Origin: Prochilodus magdalenae
Taxonomy: Eukaryota > Chordata > Actinopteri > Characiformes > Prochilodontidae
Direction: 5' to 3'
Assembly: GCA_024036415.1 (NCBI GenBank)
Contig: JAMWET010003604.1
Coordinates: 318,501 to 382,500 of the forward strand
Length of the DNA: 64,000 nucleotides
Shown here one piece after another: positions 1 to 12,140 of this stretch. Each line of letters opens with the position of its first letter. Positions within the stretch are counted from its first letter, which is position 1. The notes under the pieces were generated by a model. It made no database searches. It had not been told where the DNA came from and saw only the letters and a list, made by a program, of their open reading frames with translations. Both the position numbers and the translations under genes were made by a program.

Positions 1-644
1 ACAGATTCAGTCTTTTGTGCATGTACCACAAAGAGGAAGTAAATTGCCATATTAAATTAAACATGCCAGTAAAATAAACCAGTACATTTTATGTGTAAAT
101 TGTGGTATTGACAGTGGCGGCTTTCCAGTTCAGCATGTAATGTTATCACTGAACAAGAGTTAAACTATTTGGACAAGATATAATTAAGATTCTTTACTGA
201 CCAATATCACCACAAGTATCTCCAACATTGTAACTTTACAGGAGAGGACAAAAACCTGTATAAATATTTTTAATTAAGTCAATGGAGATTTCTGTTGGTC
301 CCTTCATCATGACATTTTCAATGTAAAGGGTAGCTGGTGTTTTCAAATGAAATATAAAAGTGAAAATCAACAAAACTCAAGATACGTGTTTTGGTTTTGT
401 TTTGTGTTTTTTTCTTTAATGGGATGGCCGCAATGTTTGAAATGTGTAACAGTTGGATTGTTACTTTCAGGTGCTGCAAGACGCAATAGGGGAACATCAG
501 AAGCCACGGCACAAGAAACTGAGATGTGTATATTGAGATGGGCACACCTGTCTAAGGACCATGAAAGGGGGGAGACGAGAAAGACGGGAGCAGAGAATAA
601 CCAGGCTGTAAAACCATTACCCATCTCAAATGAATATGTAAAGT
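1..644. other. No gene seen, window start
   Basis: AT-rich sequence with no exon, transposon end or RNA gene that I can support. The open frames here are short and resemble nothing I know. Confidence 0.5.
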
Positions 645-886
645 TTCCACTTTCAAGTTCAAGTTTCAGGTTTATTTGTCATTTGCACAACATGTCAGGA
701 CATTTATGCATTGAAATGCTTGTGGTGAGGCTCAGGCTGATACTCTACGGGAGGACAAAACTATATACATACTAAACATTAAAATAAAAAGATATAAAAG
801 TTATAATAAATAAATACAAAATACACAAAATATACACAAAATACAGAATATACAAAGACAGGAGGATCTGTAGATATTCTGATATG
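645..886 (-). mobile_element. 3' part of a LINE, left of a nested Tc1-like element
   Basis: This stretch begins with a retroposon-tail-like sequence (TTTATTTGTCATTTGCACAA near 670) and runs into the Tc1-like insertion at the TA at 887-888. On the other side, at 2384, the sequence resumes with non-coding DNA that leads into reverse-transcriptase coding sequence on the minus strand. I infer that both pieces are one minus-strand LINE split by the transposon. No intact copy was available for comparison. Confidence 0.45.
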
Positions 887-888
887 TA

Positions 889-2381
889 CAAACCGGATTC
901 CAAAAAAGTTGGGACACTAAACAAATTGTGAATAAAAACTGAATGCAATGATGTGGAGGTGCCAGCATCTAATATTTTATTCAGAATAGAACACAAATCA
1001 CAGATCAAATGTTTAAGCTGAGAGAATGTATCATTTTAAGGGAAAAATATGTTGTTTCAAAATTTCATGGCGTCAACAAATCCCAAACAAGTTGGGACAA
1101 GGCCCATTTTTACCACTGTGTGGCATCCCCCCTTCTTCTTACAACACTCAACAGACGTCTGGGGACAGAGGAGACCAGTTTCTCAAGTTTAGAAATAGGA
1201 ATGCTCTCCCATTCATGTCTAATACAGGCCAACTGTTCAATCGTCTTCGGCCTTCTTTGTCCCACCTTCCTCTTTATGATGCGCCAAATGTTCTCTATAG
1301 GTGAAAGATCTGGACTGCAGGCTGGCCATTTCAGTACCCGGATCCTTCTCCTACGTAGCTATGATGTTGTGATTGCTGCAGAATGTGGTCTGGCATTATC
1401 TTGTTGAAAAATGCAGGGCCTTCCCTCAAAGAGATGACGTCTAGATGGGAGCATAAGTTGTTCTAGAACCTGAACATAGTTCTCTGCATTAATGGTGCCT
1501 TTCCAGACATGCAAGCTGCCCATGCCACAGGCACTCATGCAACCCCATACCATCAGTGATGCAGGCTTCTGAACCACAGAACAGTCTTCCATTTTGCCAC
1601 ACTCCATTTTAAAAGACCCCTGGCCCAGTGCAAACGTCTGAGCTTGTGGAGCTTGCTTAGAAATGGCTTCCTTTTTGCACTGTAGAGTTTCAGCTGGCAA
1701 CGGCGGATGGCACGGTGGATTGTGTTCACTGACAATGCTTTCTGGAAGTATTCCTGAGCCCATTCTGTTATTTCCTTGACAGTGGCATTCCTGTTTGAGG
1801 TGCAGTGACGTTTAAGGGCCCGGAGATCACGAGCATCCAGTAGAGTTTTACGGCCTTGACCCTTACGCACAGTGATTGTTCCAGATTCTCTGAATCTTTT
1901 GATGATGTTATGCACGGTTGATGATGATAACTTAAAAGTCTTTGCTATTTTACGCTGGGTAACACCATTCTGGTATTGCTGCACTATCTTTCTGCTCAAC
2001 AAAGGTGGAATTGGTGATCCTCTTACCATCTTGGCTTCAGAGAGACACTGACACTCTGAGAAGCTCTTTTTATACCCAATCATGTTGTCAATTGACCTAA
2101 TTAGTGTTAATTGGTCTTCCAGCTGTTCGTTATATGCTCAATTTCCTTTTTCCATCCACTTCTTGCTACTTGTCCCAACTTTTTTGGGATTTGTTGATGC
2201 CATGAAATTTTGAAACAACATATTTTTCCCTTAAAATGATACATTCTCTCAGTTTAAACTTTTAATCTGTGATTTGTGTTCTATTCTGAATAAAATATTA
2301 GATGTTGGCACCTCCACATCATTGCATTTAGTTTTTATTCACAATTTCTTTAGTGTCCCAACTTTTTTGGAATCCGGGTTG
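889..2381 (-). mobile_element. Tc1-like DNA transposon with long inverted repeats
   Basis: The element is flanked by TA at both ends (887-888 and 2382-2383). Its ends are inverted copies containing GATTCCAAAAAAGTTGGGAC. The inverted similarity runs inward for about 200 bp (889-1100 against 2165-2381), giving the long inverted-repeat type of Tc1 element. It carries a broken minus-strand transposase. It sits inside an older LINE, which orders the two insertions. Confidence 0.88.
1359..2083 (-). pseudogene. Broken Tc1-like transposase
   Basis: Two overlapping minus-strand frames together give most of a Tc1 transposase. The 1553-2083 frame has the paired helix-turn-helix DNA-binding region (ending in a basic GQGRKTLLD-type linker). 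The 1359-1763 frame has the catalytic part, including VWGCMSACG and the FQQDNARPHSA motif with the second catalytic Asp. The frames are joined by a frameshift and sequence with the first catalytic Asp appears to be lost between them. The DDE-motif Glu segment is not seen in frame. Not functional. Confidence 0.85.
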
Positions 2382-2383
2382 TA

Positions 2384-3205
2384 CATTTATGAGACAGGTA
2401 TAGTCTGAGAGAGAGTGGAGCTAATATAAATATAAATATGTATGTTTATGTCTATTCCTGCTGTATAAAGTGACTCAGTGATGTTGTCCATAGTAGTGAT
2501 ATATAGAGTATTAATAATAAAGTGTCCGAGTGCAGTGCTGTGGTAGTGTTGGTGGTGTTGGTGAAAGGTTCACAGCTTGTTCAGGAACCTGATGGCTTGT
2601 GGGTAGAAACTGTTCATTACTCGGTTTGTTCTGGCCTGGATGGCAGTAAGGTGAACAGGTCGTGTGCTGGGTGGCTATTTTCCTCAGGCAGCGGGACCGG
2701 TAGATGTCCTGCAGGTCTGGAAGTTCGCTGCCTATGATGGACTCTGCTGTCCTCACCACTATCTTCAGGGCCTTGCGGTCGTAGGCAGTACAGCTGCCGT
2801 ACCAGACAGTGATGCAGGCTGTGAGGATGCTCTCTATGGTGCACCTGTAGAAGTTGGTGAGGGTGTCAGGAGGCAGACCAAACTTCCTGAGCCTTTGCAG
2901 GAAGAAGAGGCGATGACGGGCAGACCTCACTACTTTGTTGGTGTGCAGTGACCAGCTGAGGTCTTCGGTGAGGTGTACCCGAGGAACCTAACACTGCTGA
3001 CCCTCTCCACTTCAGCTCCATTGATGTATAGGGGAGAGTGACCACCCCTCGATCATCTCCTTAGTTTTGCTGATGTTGAGACTGAGGTTGTTGTGGAAGC
3101 ACCACTCTGACAAGGCGCTGACCTCGTCTCTGTAGGCAGTCTCGTCTCCAACTATGATGAGGCCTAGGATGGTGGTGTCATCAGCAAACTTGAAGATGGT
3201 GCAAA
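2384..3205 (-). pseudogene. CR1/L2-type LINE reverse transcriptase remnant
   Basis: Two minus-strand fragments of a non-LTR retrotransposon ORF2. The upstream one (about 3050-3205) contains FADDTTILG, the active-site box of reverse transcriptase (YADD/FADD), followed by the helix region ending NISKTKEMI. The downstream one (2511-2930) has the typical C-terminal stretch after the polymerase (RLFFLQRLRKFGLPP, then AYDRKALKIVVRTAESIIG). The fragments are in different frames with sequence missing between them. The element continues, after the nested Tc1, at 645-886. Confidence 0.8.
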
Positions 3206-3319
3206 AGTGAACCATTGCTTCACCATTTGGACTATTTTCATTTTGACAACATATTTCTACTGACAGTACAGCATGCAAATATTCTGGTTCATTCATGTTC
3301 ACTTTACGTAAGTTAAGTA

Positions 3320-3829
3320 TACACTAATCAGCCATTGCATTAAAACCATCTCAATGTATCTACACTCTTTATCCATTCTATCTGCTCCACTCATCATTTA
3401 TGGGTTCACTCTGTAGTTTTATAGTTATAGACTGTAGTCCATCTGTTTCTCTGTATACTTTTTTGCCCTGTTTTTCAATGGCCAGGACCCCCACAGGCCC
3501 ACCACAGAGCAGGTATTATGTGAGTGGTGGGTCATTCTCTGCATTCTCCATGTGCTGGTGTGAGTGGATCAGACAGCAGTGCTGCTGAAGTTTTTAAATT
3601 CCTCAGTGTCACTGCTGGATTGTGAATAATACACTCTTGGATGACCGACACAGCATTGTGCAGCAGATGAGCTATTGTCTCTGACTATACATTTACAAGG
3701 TGGACAGTCTATATTTAAAACTCCAGCTGTAGAACTACAGAGTGCTCTTGTATGGTCATTGGAGCTGGTAAAATGGCCAGTGAGTGTAGATAGAAGAGGG
3801 TGGTTTTAATGTCATGGCTGATGTGTGTG
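3320..3829. mobile_element. Non-autonomous DNA element with inverted ends
   Basis: The left end reads CACTAATCAGCCATTGCATT and continues AAAACCATC. The right end is its inverted copy (GGTTTTAATGTCATGGCTGA then TGTGTG, about 3800-3829). There is no coding sequence between, so this is a MITE-like element of about 510 bp. Superfamily not determined. Confidence 0.65.
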
Positions 3830-4209
3830 TATTACAATTTGCAGCATATTTGTTTATGTATTGAGACCTTTAAATTTGATGAATGATTATTTGTGAAAAG
3901 AGGATTATTTGTGCATAAGAGTTAGGAAATTCTGTAGTGATGACTTTGTTGTGCAAAAAATTATTACATAACATTAATTACAATCTCCACTTTTATCCAT
4001 CATTTGAACAATCTGCTCCCGTTTACACTTTGTTAGAATCTCATGAGGAATGGACCACCAGAAATGGGCCAAAACTGTTTGGAAAGATGTCTGGTTCCAT
4101 TGACTTACATTACAGTTAAATTAGGTTTTTGGGCTCTCCTGTAAAGTTCCTATTTTGGAGATACTTGTTTTTCTTTGGACAGTGATGATATGGTAATTGC
4201 CCAGTTGTA
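3830..4209. other. No gene seen
   Basis: AT-rich intergenic sequence between two mobile elements; nothing recognisable. Confidence 0.5.
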
Positions 4210-5500
4210 CAGTGAGGAAAATAAGTATTTGAACACCCTGCGACTTTGCAAGTTCTCCCACTTAGAAATCATGGAGGGGTCTGAAATTTTCATCTTGGGT
4301 GCATGTCCACTGTGAGAGACATAATCAAAAAACCTGGAAATCACAATGTATGATTTTTTAATAATTTATTTGTGTGTTACTGCTGCAAATAAGTATTTGA
4401 ACACCTGCCAATCAGCAAAAACTCTGGCCCTCAAAGACCTGTTAGTCCGCCTCTAAAAACTCGTTAGCTGCATAAAGACACCTGTCCACCCCACACAATC
4501 AGTAAGACTCCAACTACTAACATAGCTAAGACCAAAGAGCTGTCCAAAGACACCAGAGACAAAATTGTTGACCTCCACAAGGCTGGAAAGGGCTACGGGG
4601 CAATTGCCAAGCAGCTTGGTGAAAAAAGATCAACTGTTGGAGCAATTATTAGAAAATGGAAGAAGCTAAACATGACTGTCAATCTCCCTCGGACTGGGGG
4701 GAGAATTTGCATTATGCATGGCACGGAAGGTTCCCCTGCTTAAATCAGCACACGTCCAGGCCCGTCTTACGTTTGCCCATGACCATTTGGATGATCCAGA
4801 GGAATCATGGGAGAAAGTTCTGTGGTCAGATGGTCTTAATTCCACTCGCCTTTGCTTTGGGGTGTTTTTCTGCACATGGGACAGGACGACTGCACTGTAT
4901 TAAGGAGATAATGACCGGGGCCATGTATTGCGAGATTTTGGGGAACAACCTCCATTGAAGATGGGTCGTGGCTGGGTCTTTCAACATGACCCAATGCACA
5001 CAGCCAGGATAACCAAGGAGTGGCTCCGTAAGAAGCATATCAAGGTTCTGGAGTGGCCTAGCCAGTCTTCAGACATAAACCCTATAGAAAATCTTTGGAG
5101 GGAGCTCAAACTCTGTGTTCCTCAGCGAAAGCCCAGAAACCTGGCTGATCTGGAGAAGATCTGTGTGGAGGAATGGGCCAGAATCCGTACTGCAGTGTGT
5201 GCAGACCTGGTGAAAAACTACGGGACCTCTGTAATTGCAAACAAAGTACCAAACAAAGCTACTGTACCAAATATTAACACTGATAACACTGATTCACAGG
5301 TGTTCAAATACTTATTTGCAGCAGTAACACACAAATAAATTATTAGAAAATCGTACATTGTGATTTCCGGATTTTTTTTTAGATTGTGTGTCTCTCACAG
5401 TGGACATGCACCTAAGATGAAAATTTCAGACCCCTCCATGATTTCTAAGTGGAAGAACTTGCAAAGTCGCAGGGTGTTTAAATACTTATTCTCCTTACTG
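4210..5500 (+). mobile_element. Tc1-like DNA transposon, internally deleted
   Basis: TA-flanked element (TA at 4208-4209 and 5501-5502). The ends are inverted repeats: CAGTGAGGAAAATAAGTATT on the left and the complement of that at the right (about 5477-5500). The inverted similarity also covers the ATTTCTAAGTGG and CTCTCACAGTGGACATGCA segments further in. It belongs to the same broad group as the element at 17822-19415, with similar outer ends, but is a separate family. Confidence 0.88.
4527..5260 (+). pseudogene. Decayed Tc1-like transposase
   Basis: The N-terminal DNA-binding part is readable from about 4527 ([20 protein letters not shown], then [20 protein letters not shown]). It breaks near 4700, apparently with deletion of the central linker and part of the catalytic domain. 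The later part resumes with [18 protein letters not shown] and [15 protein letters not shown], the last carrying the catalytic Glu. Several frame changes and a lost start codon make it non-functional. Confidence 0.85.
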
Positions 5501-5880
5501 TATATGTGGTTGAGTTGTGGGCCACTGCTAGCAGGGGCAGTTTAAAGATGGCTGGGAAGTGGCCTGTGCCTGACTGTAAAATGGATGAGTTGCGGTATCC
5601 ATGGGTTATCATTCCATGCGGTATGTGGGCCACAGGTAAGTGCCAGATGTGGCCCAGATTTCGGCTATATCAAATTTGCTTTCAGGGGTTGCTCTCACCA
5701 CCACTGTGAACGATTCTGTGTCTATGTTTCTCTAGAGTGGAGCATTTAGAGTGACACATTTCTCTATTCTTTGCCACTATATTATATTAGACCAATAAAA
5801 TCAGTTTATTCGAAATGTGCAGCGTTTAAAGGAGAATTCCACTTTTATTAAAAAGCCGAATGTGCATATTAAAAGCAGTG
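5501..5880. other. No gene seen
   Basis: Intergenic sequence between a transposon end and the CpG-rich block; no exon or repeat that I recognise. Confidence 0.45.
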
Positions 5881-6550
5881 TCACATTGCCATCGCTAGAT
5901 GGCGCCATAAGACTCGCAGGTGAGCCTCGGAGTGCCGTTAAAGCTGAACTCTTACTGCCAGCCAGCCTCTCTGCTCGTGGCTCTGTCATGCGGGCATGTC
6001 AATCGCTCGTGCGTGAGCGTGTGTGTGCGCGCGCGTGTGTGTTCAGGCAGAATCCGAAGAGATTTAGGAGCTCTGTCCAGCTGCGCGCTTAACTCAACAT
6101 CCATCCGCCATGTTGTTCGGGGGGCCGAGGACTCCACACGCATTTGGCGGAGCGTAAAAACGGCAGCTGGAGGGTCTGCAGTTCACCTCTAATGTCCGAC
6201 TTGAGGAGGAGAGCAGCGCTGGAGCTCCGCGGAGGTTGGCAGTGACTCGGAGGCGCAGAGCTCGGAGCCCCTCGGGAGAGAAGGCACGGAGCGGAGTGGG
6301 GGACTTTGAGAGGGGATGAAGTGAACTCCACTCTGAAATGTACTTGGAGGAGACTTTGCAGTGAAGGACAAGGAGGGAAGGGTACAGCGCTTCTCACAGG
6401 TCAGGCTCTATCATTTCACACGTTTAAGGGGAACCGCTACAGGAGTCTTACTCACCAGCTGCTCGTTCCAGTTCCCTCGTTCCACCTTAAATGTAACTGC
6501 TGCACTCTTTAAGGTGGAACGGGGGAATCCGAACGAGTAGCTGGCGGGTA
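5881..6550 (+). promoter_or_regulatory. yes1: CpG-rich block, probable yes1 promoter and first non-coding exon
   Basis: This is the only strongly CpG-rich stretch upstream of yes1 (a GCGCGCGCGTGTG run near 6027, and dense CpG through 6080-6310). yes1 coding begins at 21918 just after a splice acceptor (AG at 21907-21908), so a 5' untranslated exon must lie upstream. Candidate donors here are CGCAG|GTGAGC after 5919, a near-perfect match, and CACAG|GTCAGG after 6399. Which one is used, and where transcription starts, cannot be read from the sequence. This would make the first intron about 15 kb. Confidence 0.55.
6456..6543. repeat. 88-bp palindromic element
   Basis: A perfect 14-bp inner stem (6478-6491 pairing with 6508-6521, CGTTCCACCTTAAA) is surrounded by an outer arm (6456-6468 pairing with 6531-6543, one mismatch). 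The same TTCCACCTTAAAT stem reappears in the enosf1 intron at 41586-41651, so this is a dispersed palindromic repeat rather than a unique hairpin. Confidence 0.75.
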
Positions 6551-6732
6551 AGAAGCCAACTTCAGCCCTCGTAAGAAACTCCTTGTGCCACGTTTTATGA
6601 GTTGTTATACAAACCTCACCAAAGTGTGTCCCTAACCCTGAGCAGAAGGTTCGTCATCTGTAAATGTGCATGTTTAACCACCCAGTTTTCCGAATAGCTG
6701 CATAATCCAGAGGTCAAGATGTAAACGGTGTC

Positions 6733-7033
6733 AGAATTGTTCACAGTGGTGGTGATAGGAACCAGACGTCTGAAGTGTTCCACAGTACAGCCATAAATGC
6801 CTCCGTTTTGAAGATCAGGTCATTAAAGGGGAACTATTTCAAAACGTAAAGGACCTCTACAATATGTATGACATGGATGTAAACAAAGTCCTTCAGAAGG
6901 GTGTGATGAGAAACCTTAGTTGCAGGGAAGCTTACACTGTTAGAATTGTTCACAGTGGTGGTGATAGGAACCAGACATCCACTTCTATGTTCACAGCGTT
7001 GGTGGTGGGGGTGATGAGAACCAGACGTCCCCC
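6733..7033. repeat. Local direct repeat
   Basis: A 35-bp block beginning AGAATTGTTCACAGTGGTGG occurs at 6733-6767 and again, identical, at 6942-6976. A diverged third copy lies at about 6989-7027. It looks like part of an old tandem or interspersed repeat. No coding function. Confidence 0.7.
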
Positions 7034-9787
7034 TTTAAAAGCTCCCTCAAAGGCAGTTAATTCCTTGAAATGGCTAGATATATCCAAACCAATGCTTGAC
7101 AAACTGGTTTTAATAGTTTTGTAAATTAGTTTGGCATTTTAATTGTTTTAGGTTGTCTTAAGATATTGATGGTGGAGGGATACATGAAGGGTGTTCTAAG
7201 GTAAATAGTCCCCTTAGAGAAAACATGTTACTTCTTTTTCCAGGCCTATGGCTGTTTTATTAGTATCAGCAGAACATATAAAACTCCAAACATGCATGTA
7301 CATCCACTGGTGGTTTTGGAATACACCAGTGGTGAATAAACTGACTGCATTTGTGTTGAAGACGCCTGGTTACCATCACCACCTCTGTAAGAAAAGCTGT
7401 TTCACATTAAACTGTTCTGAATGACTTTGTTTGCACCTCAGCCACTGAATTATGCAGACATTTTGAAATATTGGTGGATTTCCCCTTTTGAGTTTAGCCT
7501 TAAGTTTGTTTTTAATTAAATACTTTAATTAAATTAGAAAATTGAAATAAATAAAATATGAGCTGAGTCCATTATGTTGAAAGAATGGCCACTACGAGGC
7601 CTGTAGAACAGGATTACTAACCCTAACCCTAACCCTGGTTTCTATCGCCACCCCTGTAAAGAAATCATAATCCGTAAGTTTCTCTACAATGAACTGTTTT
7701 GCACCAAAGCATTCTGAGCGACTTTCTCTACAAGGGCTGCTATATGCAGAATTTATGAGGAGAGGGTGGAATATCCCTTTAACTAACTGAAGCAGAATTG
7801 TGTGTATGTGTGAGAGAAAGAGTGAGCAAGAACGCAAGAGAGTTAGCAGGCCAGAATGTGGCTCCCTCTTCATCCACATCATAAACATCGCAAACCCATG
7901 ACTGACCACATGTCTTGTATGAATTGGAAGTATGTCCTCTCACCCCATTATAGAAAGACTTGCCCTCCAGGACCACCATGAGCTTTCGCCTCTCACTGAC
8001 ATTACTTATTCCACATGTTTTAAACATGAAGTTATATCCATTTCAGGTCAAATATATATGTGCATATGTTTTCATACATAGTGCAGTGTTAGAGCAGAAT
8101 TCACTGTACTGGGTTTTATCTGATACTAGTAATAGTAGTGTATAGGAGTCAGGAGAATCGCCCTGCTTCTTTTCCTCTGAACTGCAGTTTCAATGCATAC
8201 ATAGCTGCCAATTTCATTAGACCAAACCACTTTTCGAACCTTCTTCCATCAGCAAGTGGTAACATTATAATAATGTTATTTCATTGACACTACAGTGTAA
8301 AATATGAGACCTGATAATGGGCCTTCAATTCTGGAGATTCTGCAGCATTTATCGGAACCATTTTATCAAGTTGACTCTTACTATGTAAAAAAAGGAGAGA
8401 TGGATTTATTTTTTGAACGTTCCAGGCTTTCTCCACTTAACAAAACTTAACATAGATTTTTCAGGCATGAAATTATAATGCTGTCTTCAGATAAACAGTG
8501 ACATCATAGCGGTGTGTTGTTTTGCAGCCATATTTGGTTTTTAAAAGAAAACGACAGAATAATAGAATGTATATTTGCGCTTCTACTAATCTGCATTTGT
8601 AGTTCTTACTGGGAACTGGCTTGTAACTCACTCAGATTTAGCCGGCCAAAATTCTGCAGTTGTAGCAGTTGGCCAGACGTAGGTTGACCTGTCACTGTTG
8701 ATTATATTGCTAACTGATTAATGGATTGATTGTGAGGTTCCAACTGTTTTATTGTATTTTATGTGTCATCATCCAAACAGCCAAATAGTCACTGCAGTCT
8801 AACAGAGGCGGTACATTTTATATTAAAGATTTTAAAATTTAATTTAGTTTAAATGAGTCATCATGACTGTCCTCGCATGTCTGCTAGTTTGTGGCTGTGA
8901 AATTGCTCCATACTTTGGTTGTCACGAGTGAAGAATGCTGAAGTGTGTGGACGGAAGTTCTTCCAGCAGGAATCCTAAGGGGGAGAGCATTTTTGCAGCT
9001 GTGATCATTCCCTGTTTTGGACTGCGTTATGGTTGAAGCCCTGCGGATGGGGTGTTTGTGTGTGTGTGTGTGTGCGAGAGAGAAAAAGTAGTTTGGGTTG
9101 GAGAGGTCAAGCGTGTGAGTGTTTTGGCTGCATGGATCAAGACCTAATCTTACAGTTGATGTGATTAAAGGCTTTTAAATGCACGTACATCCAGTCTAGC
9201 AGGGATTAAAGATATGGAATAGTTTAATGTGCAACGTGTCTGTTTGCATGTGTTGGGCTGTACACTCACTGATGCAAAGCCCGGCTCTTATTAAGCATCA
9301 TAAGTTGTTTGTTTAGTAATGGCGCCCCCTTGTGAAGAATGTTTTAACCTGCTAAGCTTGAGTGAACGAGTGAGAGAGTTAGTTAGTGAGCAATGCTGTA
9401 TTTTCATCGGAACTTTACAAGAACGTCTTTCCTTCTGCTTTTGAGAAATATGGAGGAAATATGATATTAATGTTGAGCAGTTTTTCTACATGTGTGGATG
9501 TGTAACTCATTACCCCCATATGGCTATGTGCTTTATCATCCCGGACATTCTGCAAAGATACACTTCTGCAAAGATATGGTTTAATTTTTGATGAAATTGC
9601 CATCTCCCATTTCCCACCGTTTTTATTATGTTGAATACTGTAATATACCTAAAGTGGGAGCATTAACAAATTAACATCAGACAGATTTTCTGTCATATCA
9701 AACAAGAATTGTTACACATCCGTAGATGACTTACTGTTGTTGACTCTTTTTGTCATTTGTCTTTTTTTTTTTTGTCATTTCTCATTT
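7034..9787. other. yes1 long 5' intron, first part
   Basis: No exon was recognised. It contains a short GT run near 9055-9075, three CCCTAA units at 7617-7635, and AT-rich filler. By inference it lies in the first intron of yes1. Confidence 0.4.
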
Positions 9788-10185
9788 GATCCTTTGAGGT
9801 TGTTGATTTGAATTTTTATAACCAATGAACATCAAAACATAATACTAGAAAATAATAGATTCAGTTATTTTTTAGTAATTATTAGAAAAAAACAGATTCC
9901 AAAAAAAGTTGGGACGGGCCAATCTTTGCTCTTTAGAGCCTTGAATAGCTGTTTTTGTTGCAAATCATTATTCCAGTCACCCGTTCCAAATCTTTTTTTT
10001 TTTTTTACTAGCCGTAAATTGCCACCTGTCTCAACATTTTGGTAATGTGTTGCAAGCCTGGAATGCAGGAATGGCTATATATTAACAAATTAAATGAAGT
10101 TGACAAGATAAAACATAAAATATCTTGGGTTTATAGTCTCTGTGATAAAGTAAACCTCAAAGTAAGTGTAATAAACATTGTGTGC
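9788..10185. repeat. 398-bp interspersed repeat, copy 1
   Basis: Nearly identical over its whole length to 11743-12140. It starts GATCCTTT(G/C)AGGTTGTTGA and includes a TTCCAAAAAAAGTTGGGACG block near 9897 that resembles the terminal repeat of the Tc1-like element at 889. I therefore suspect a non-autonomous Tc1-derived repeat. Confidence 0.75.
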
Positions 10186-11742
10186 TTCATTTGTCATGTA
10201 ACATTGTTTTCTCATACCATTCATTCAAGACTAATTCAACCCCCAATGACCGCAACAAGGAAACACTAAAATGGAAAAGGTTATTTTTCTGTATGCGTTT
10301 GCAAATGTTTTGGCTGGCATGTGTCATGTCTCTTTTCATTGACTACACTGTAGTAGCCTTATGCTCTCTTGAATGTTGAGTGTGTGTGTGTGTGTGTGTG
10401 TGTAGTTAATTTGCTCCAGGCTAGGACATGATGTAATTAATTAGTTTGTGTTACTAACTATAGACTGTCCAAAGCCTATCCAGCATCAGCATCTCTCTGT
10501 GGTTTGGTAGTGGTGGGAATGAATCCGGTCTGTGGATGCTGATTATGTCACACTGCATGTTTAGACTGATACAATCAAATTACAACTGCTTACTGATTCT
10601 ACTATTTTAACTGCTCCATTAATAATGTAAAGTCTTAACGATGTCATTTCTGTTTTTAATGTAAGGAACATGACCTGATGAATCCAAACTGTGTGTAAAC
10701 AGGAACAAATGTAGCATTCCAACCACCATTTATTTTAGAATGATGAACCAAAAGAATTAATGATAACAACATAAATTTGCAATGCATCCAAAAATACAGG
10801 CAGCACACATGAAGATGAAAAAAGGATGTAGTTAATTCTATAGTTTGTCATTTGTTTGTCATTATATGTGTAATAAATAGTTATGTATTTTAAATAACGT
10901 TCTGTATTTTTATTAGTGAAATATGAAAACACTATACAATATAATTAAGTATTATTAAGTCGCAGTCTTAGTCCAATATGCATCCAGCATTACTACTGTT
11001 GAAATTACTGATGGTGAGGTTATTCTCTGTCCCTTATTCTTTAAAACGTCATCAGAATCACCACCTAAAGTCAACTGAATATATACCAAACTCCATAGTT
11101 TGGGCACCCCTGATCAAAATTCTGTTACTGTGAGTGGTTAAAGCAAAATGGCCAGATTTCCTTTTTTTAGTTCTATCTTTTAGAGTTTCCCTCTACCCAT
11201 TGCAACCTCAGCTTGTGCCGCGCGAGGAAGACTATGGTGCATTTTTCGGTGTGTTTAGAGTCGTTATTCTGCTGGTTTTTACAGACAGTGTGATGTTTGC
11301 TTATAGAATTTGCTGGAATTTAATTTAATCCATTTTTCCCTCTGCCAGTGAAATGTTTTCTGTGCCACAGGCTGTAAAACAAGCCCACAGCCTGACTGAC
11401 CCATCCCAGTGCTTAACAGCTGAAGAAATGTTCTTTTCATTAAATTCTGCATGCTTTTTTCTACAAACATAACTATGCCCTTTGCACATTGCTATGTGCT
11501 TGTGGTCTTCTCCTGCTTTGTGTTTGAGGAGTAACAAGCTATTCGAGTTCTTAAATCTTTTGCATGGTGCTCATTACCTTCCATTCTAAAATAAATAAAT
11601 AAAAAAGTAATCCTGCTTGCTTAAAATGTTGAACTTTTTGCCTTTGGATCAAGTCATCTTTTACTCAGTTAGCTATTGTAACAGAAATTTTGCTTAGGTG
11701 TGATGGTAAAATTATATGGAAACATAGTAGTTATAACATTCT
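10186..11742. other. yes1 5' intron between the two repeat copies
   Basis: AT-rich sequence with a (GT)n run at 10379-10403. No exon or known repeat was recognised. Confidence 0.4.
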
Positions 11743-12140
11743 GATCCTTTCAGGTTGTTGATTTGAATTTTTATAACCAATGAACATCAAAACATAATAC
11801 TAGAAAATAATAGATTCAGTTATTTTCTAGTAATTATTAGAAAAAACATTCCAAAAAAGTTGGGACGGGGCAATCTTTGCTCTTTAGAGCCTTGCAGAGA
11901 TGCGTTTTTGTTTTAAATTATGATTCCATTCACCCGTTTCAAATCTTTTTTTTTTTTTACTAGCCGTAAATTGCCACCTGTCTCAACATTTTTGTAATGT
12001 GTTGCAAGCCTGGAATGCAGGAATGGCTATATATTAACAAATTAAATGAAGTTGACAAGATAAAACATAAAATATGTTGGGTTTATAGTCTCTGTGATAA
12101 AGTAAACCTCAAAGTAAGTGTAATAATAATTGTGTGCTTT
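11743..12140. repeat. 398-bp interspersed repeat, copy 2
   Basis: Second copy of the 9788-10185 repeat, in the same orientation, 1955 bp downstream. Differences are scattered point changes and 1-3 base indels, for example AGATTCC becoming CATTCC near 11850. Confidence 0.75.

Noticed and set aside
347..775. 142-codon plus-strand open frame near the window start
   Set aside because: Low-complexity composition, no recognisable domain, and it overlaps a LINE tail.
6089..6397. Pro/Ser-rich open frames in the CpG-rich block
   Set aside because: GC-rich sequence gives stop-poor frames by chance; more likely promoter and 5' UTR.
7617..7635. Telomere-like CCCTAA units
   Set aside because: Only three units; could be chance or part of a dispersed repeat.
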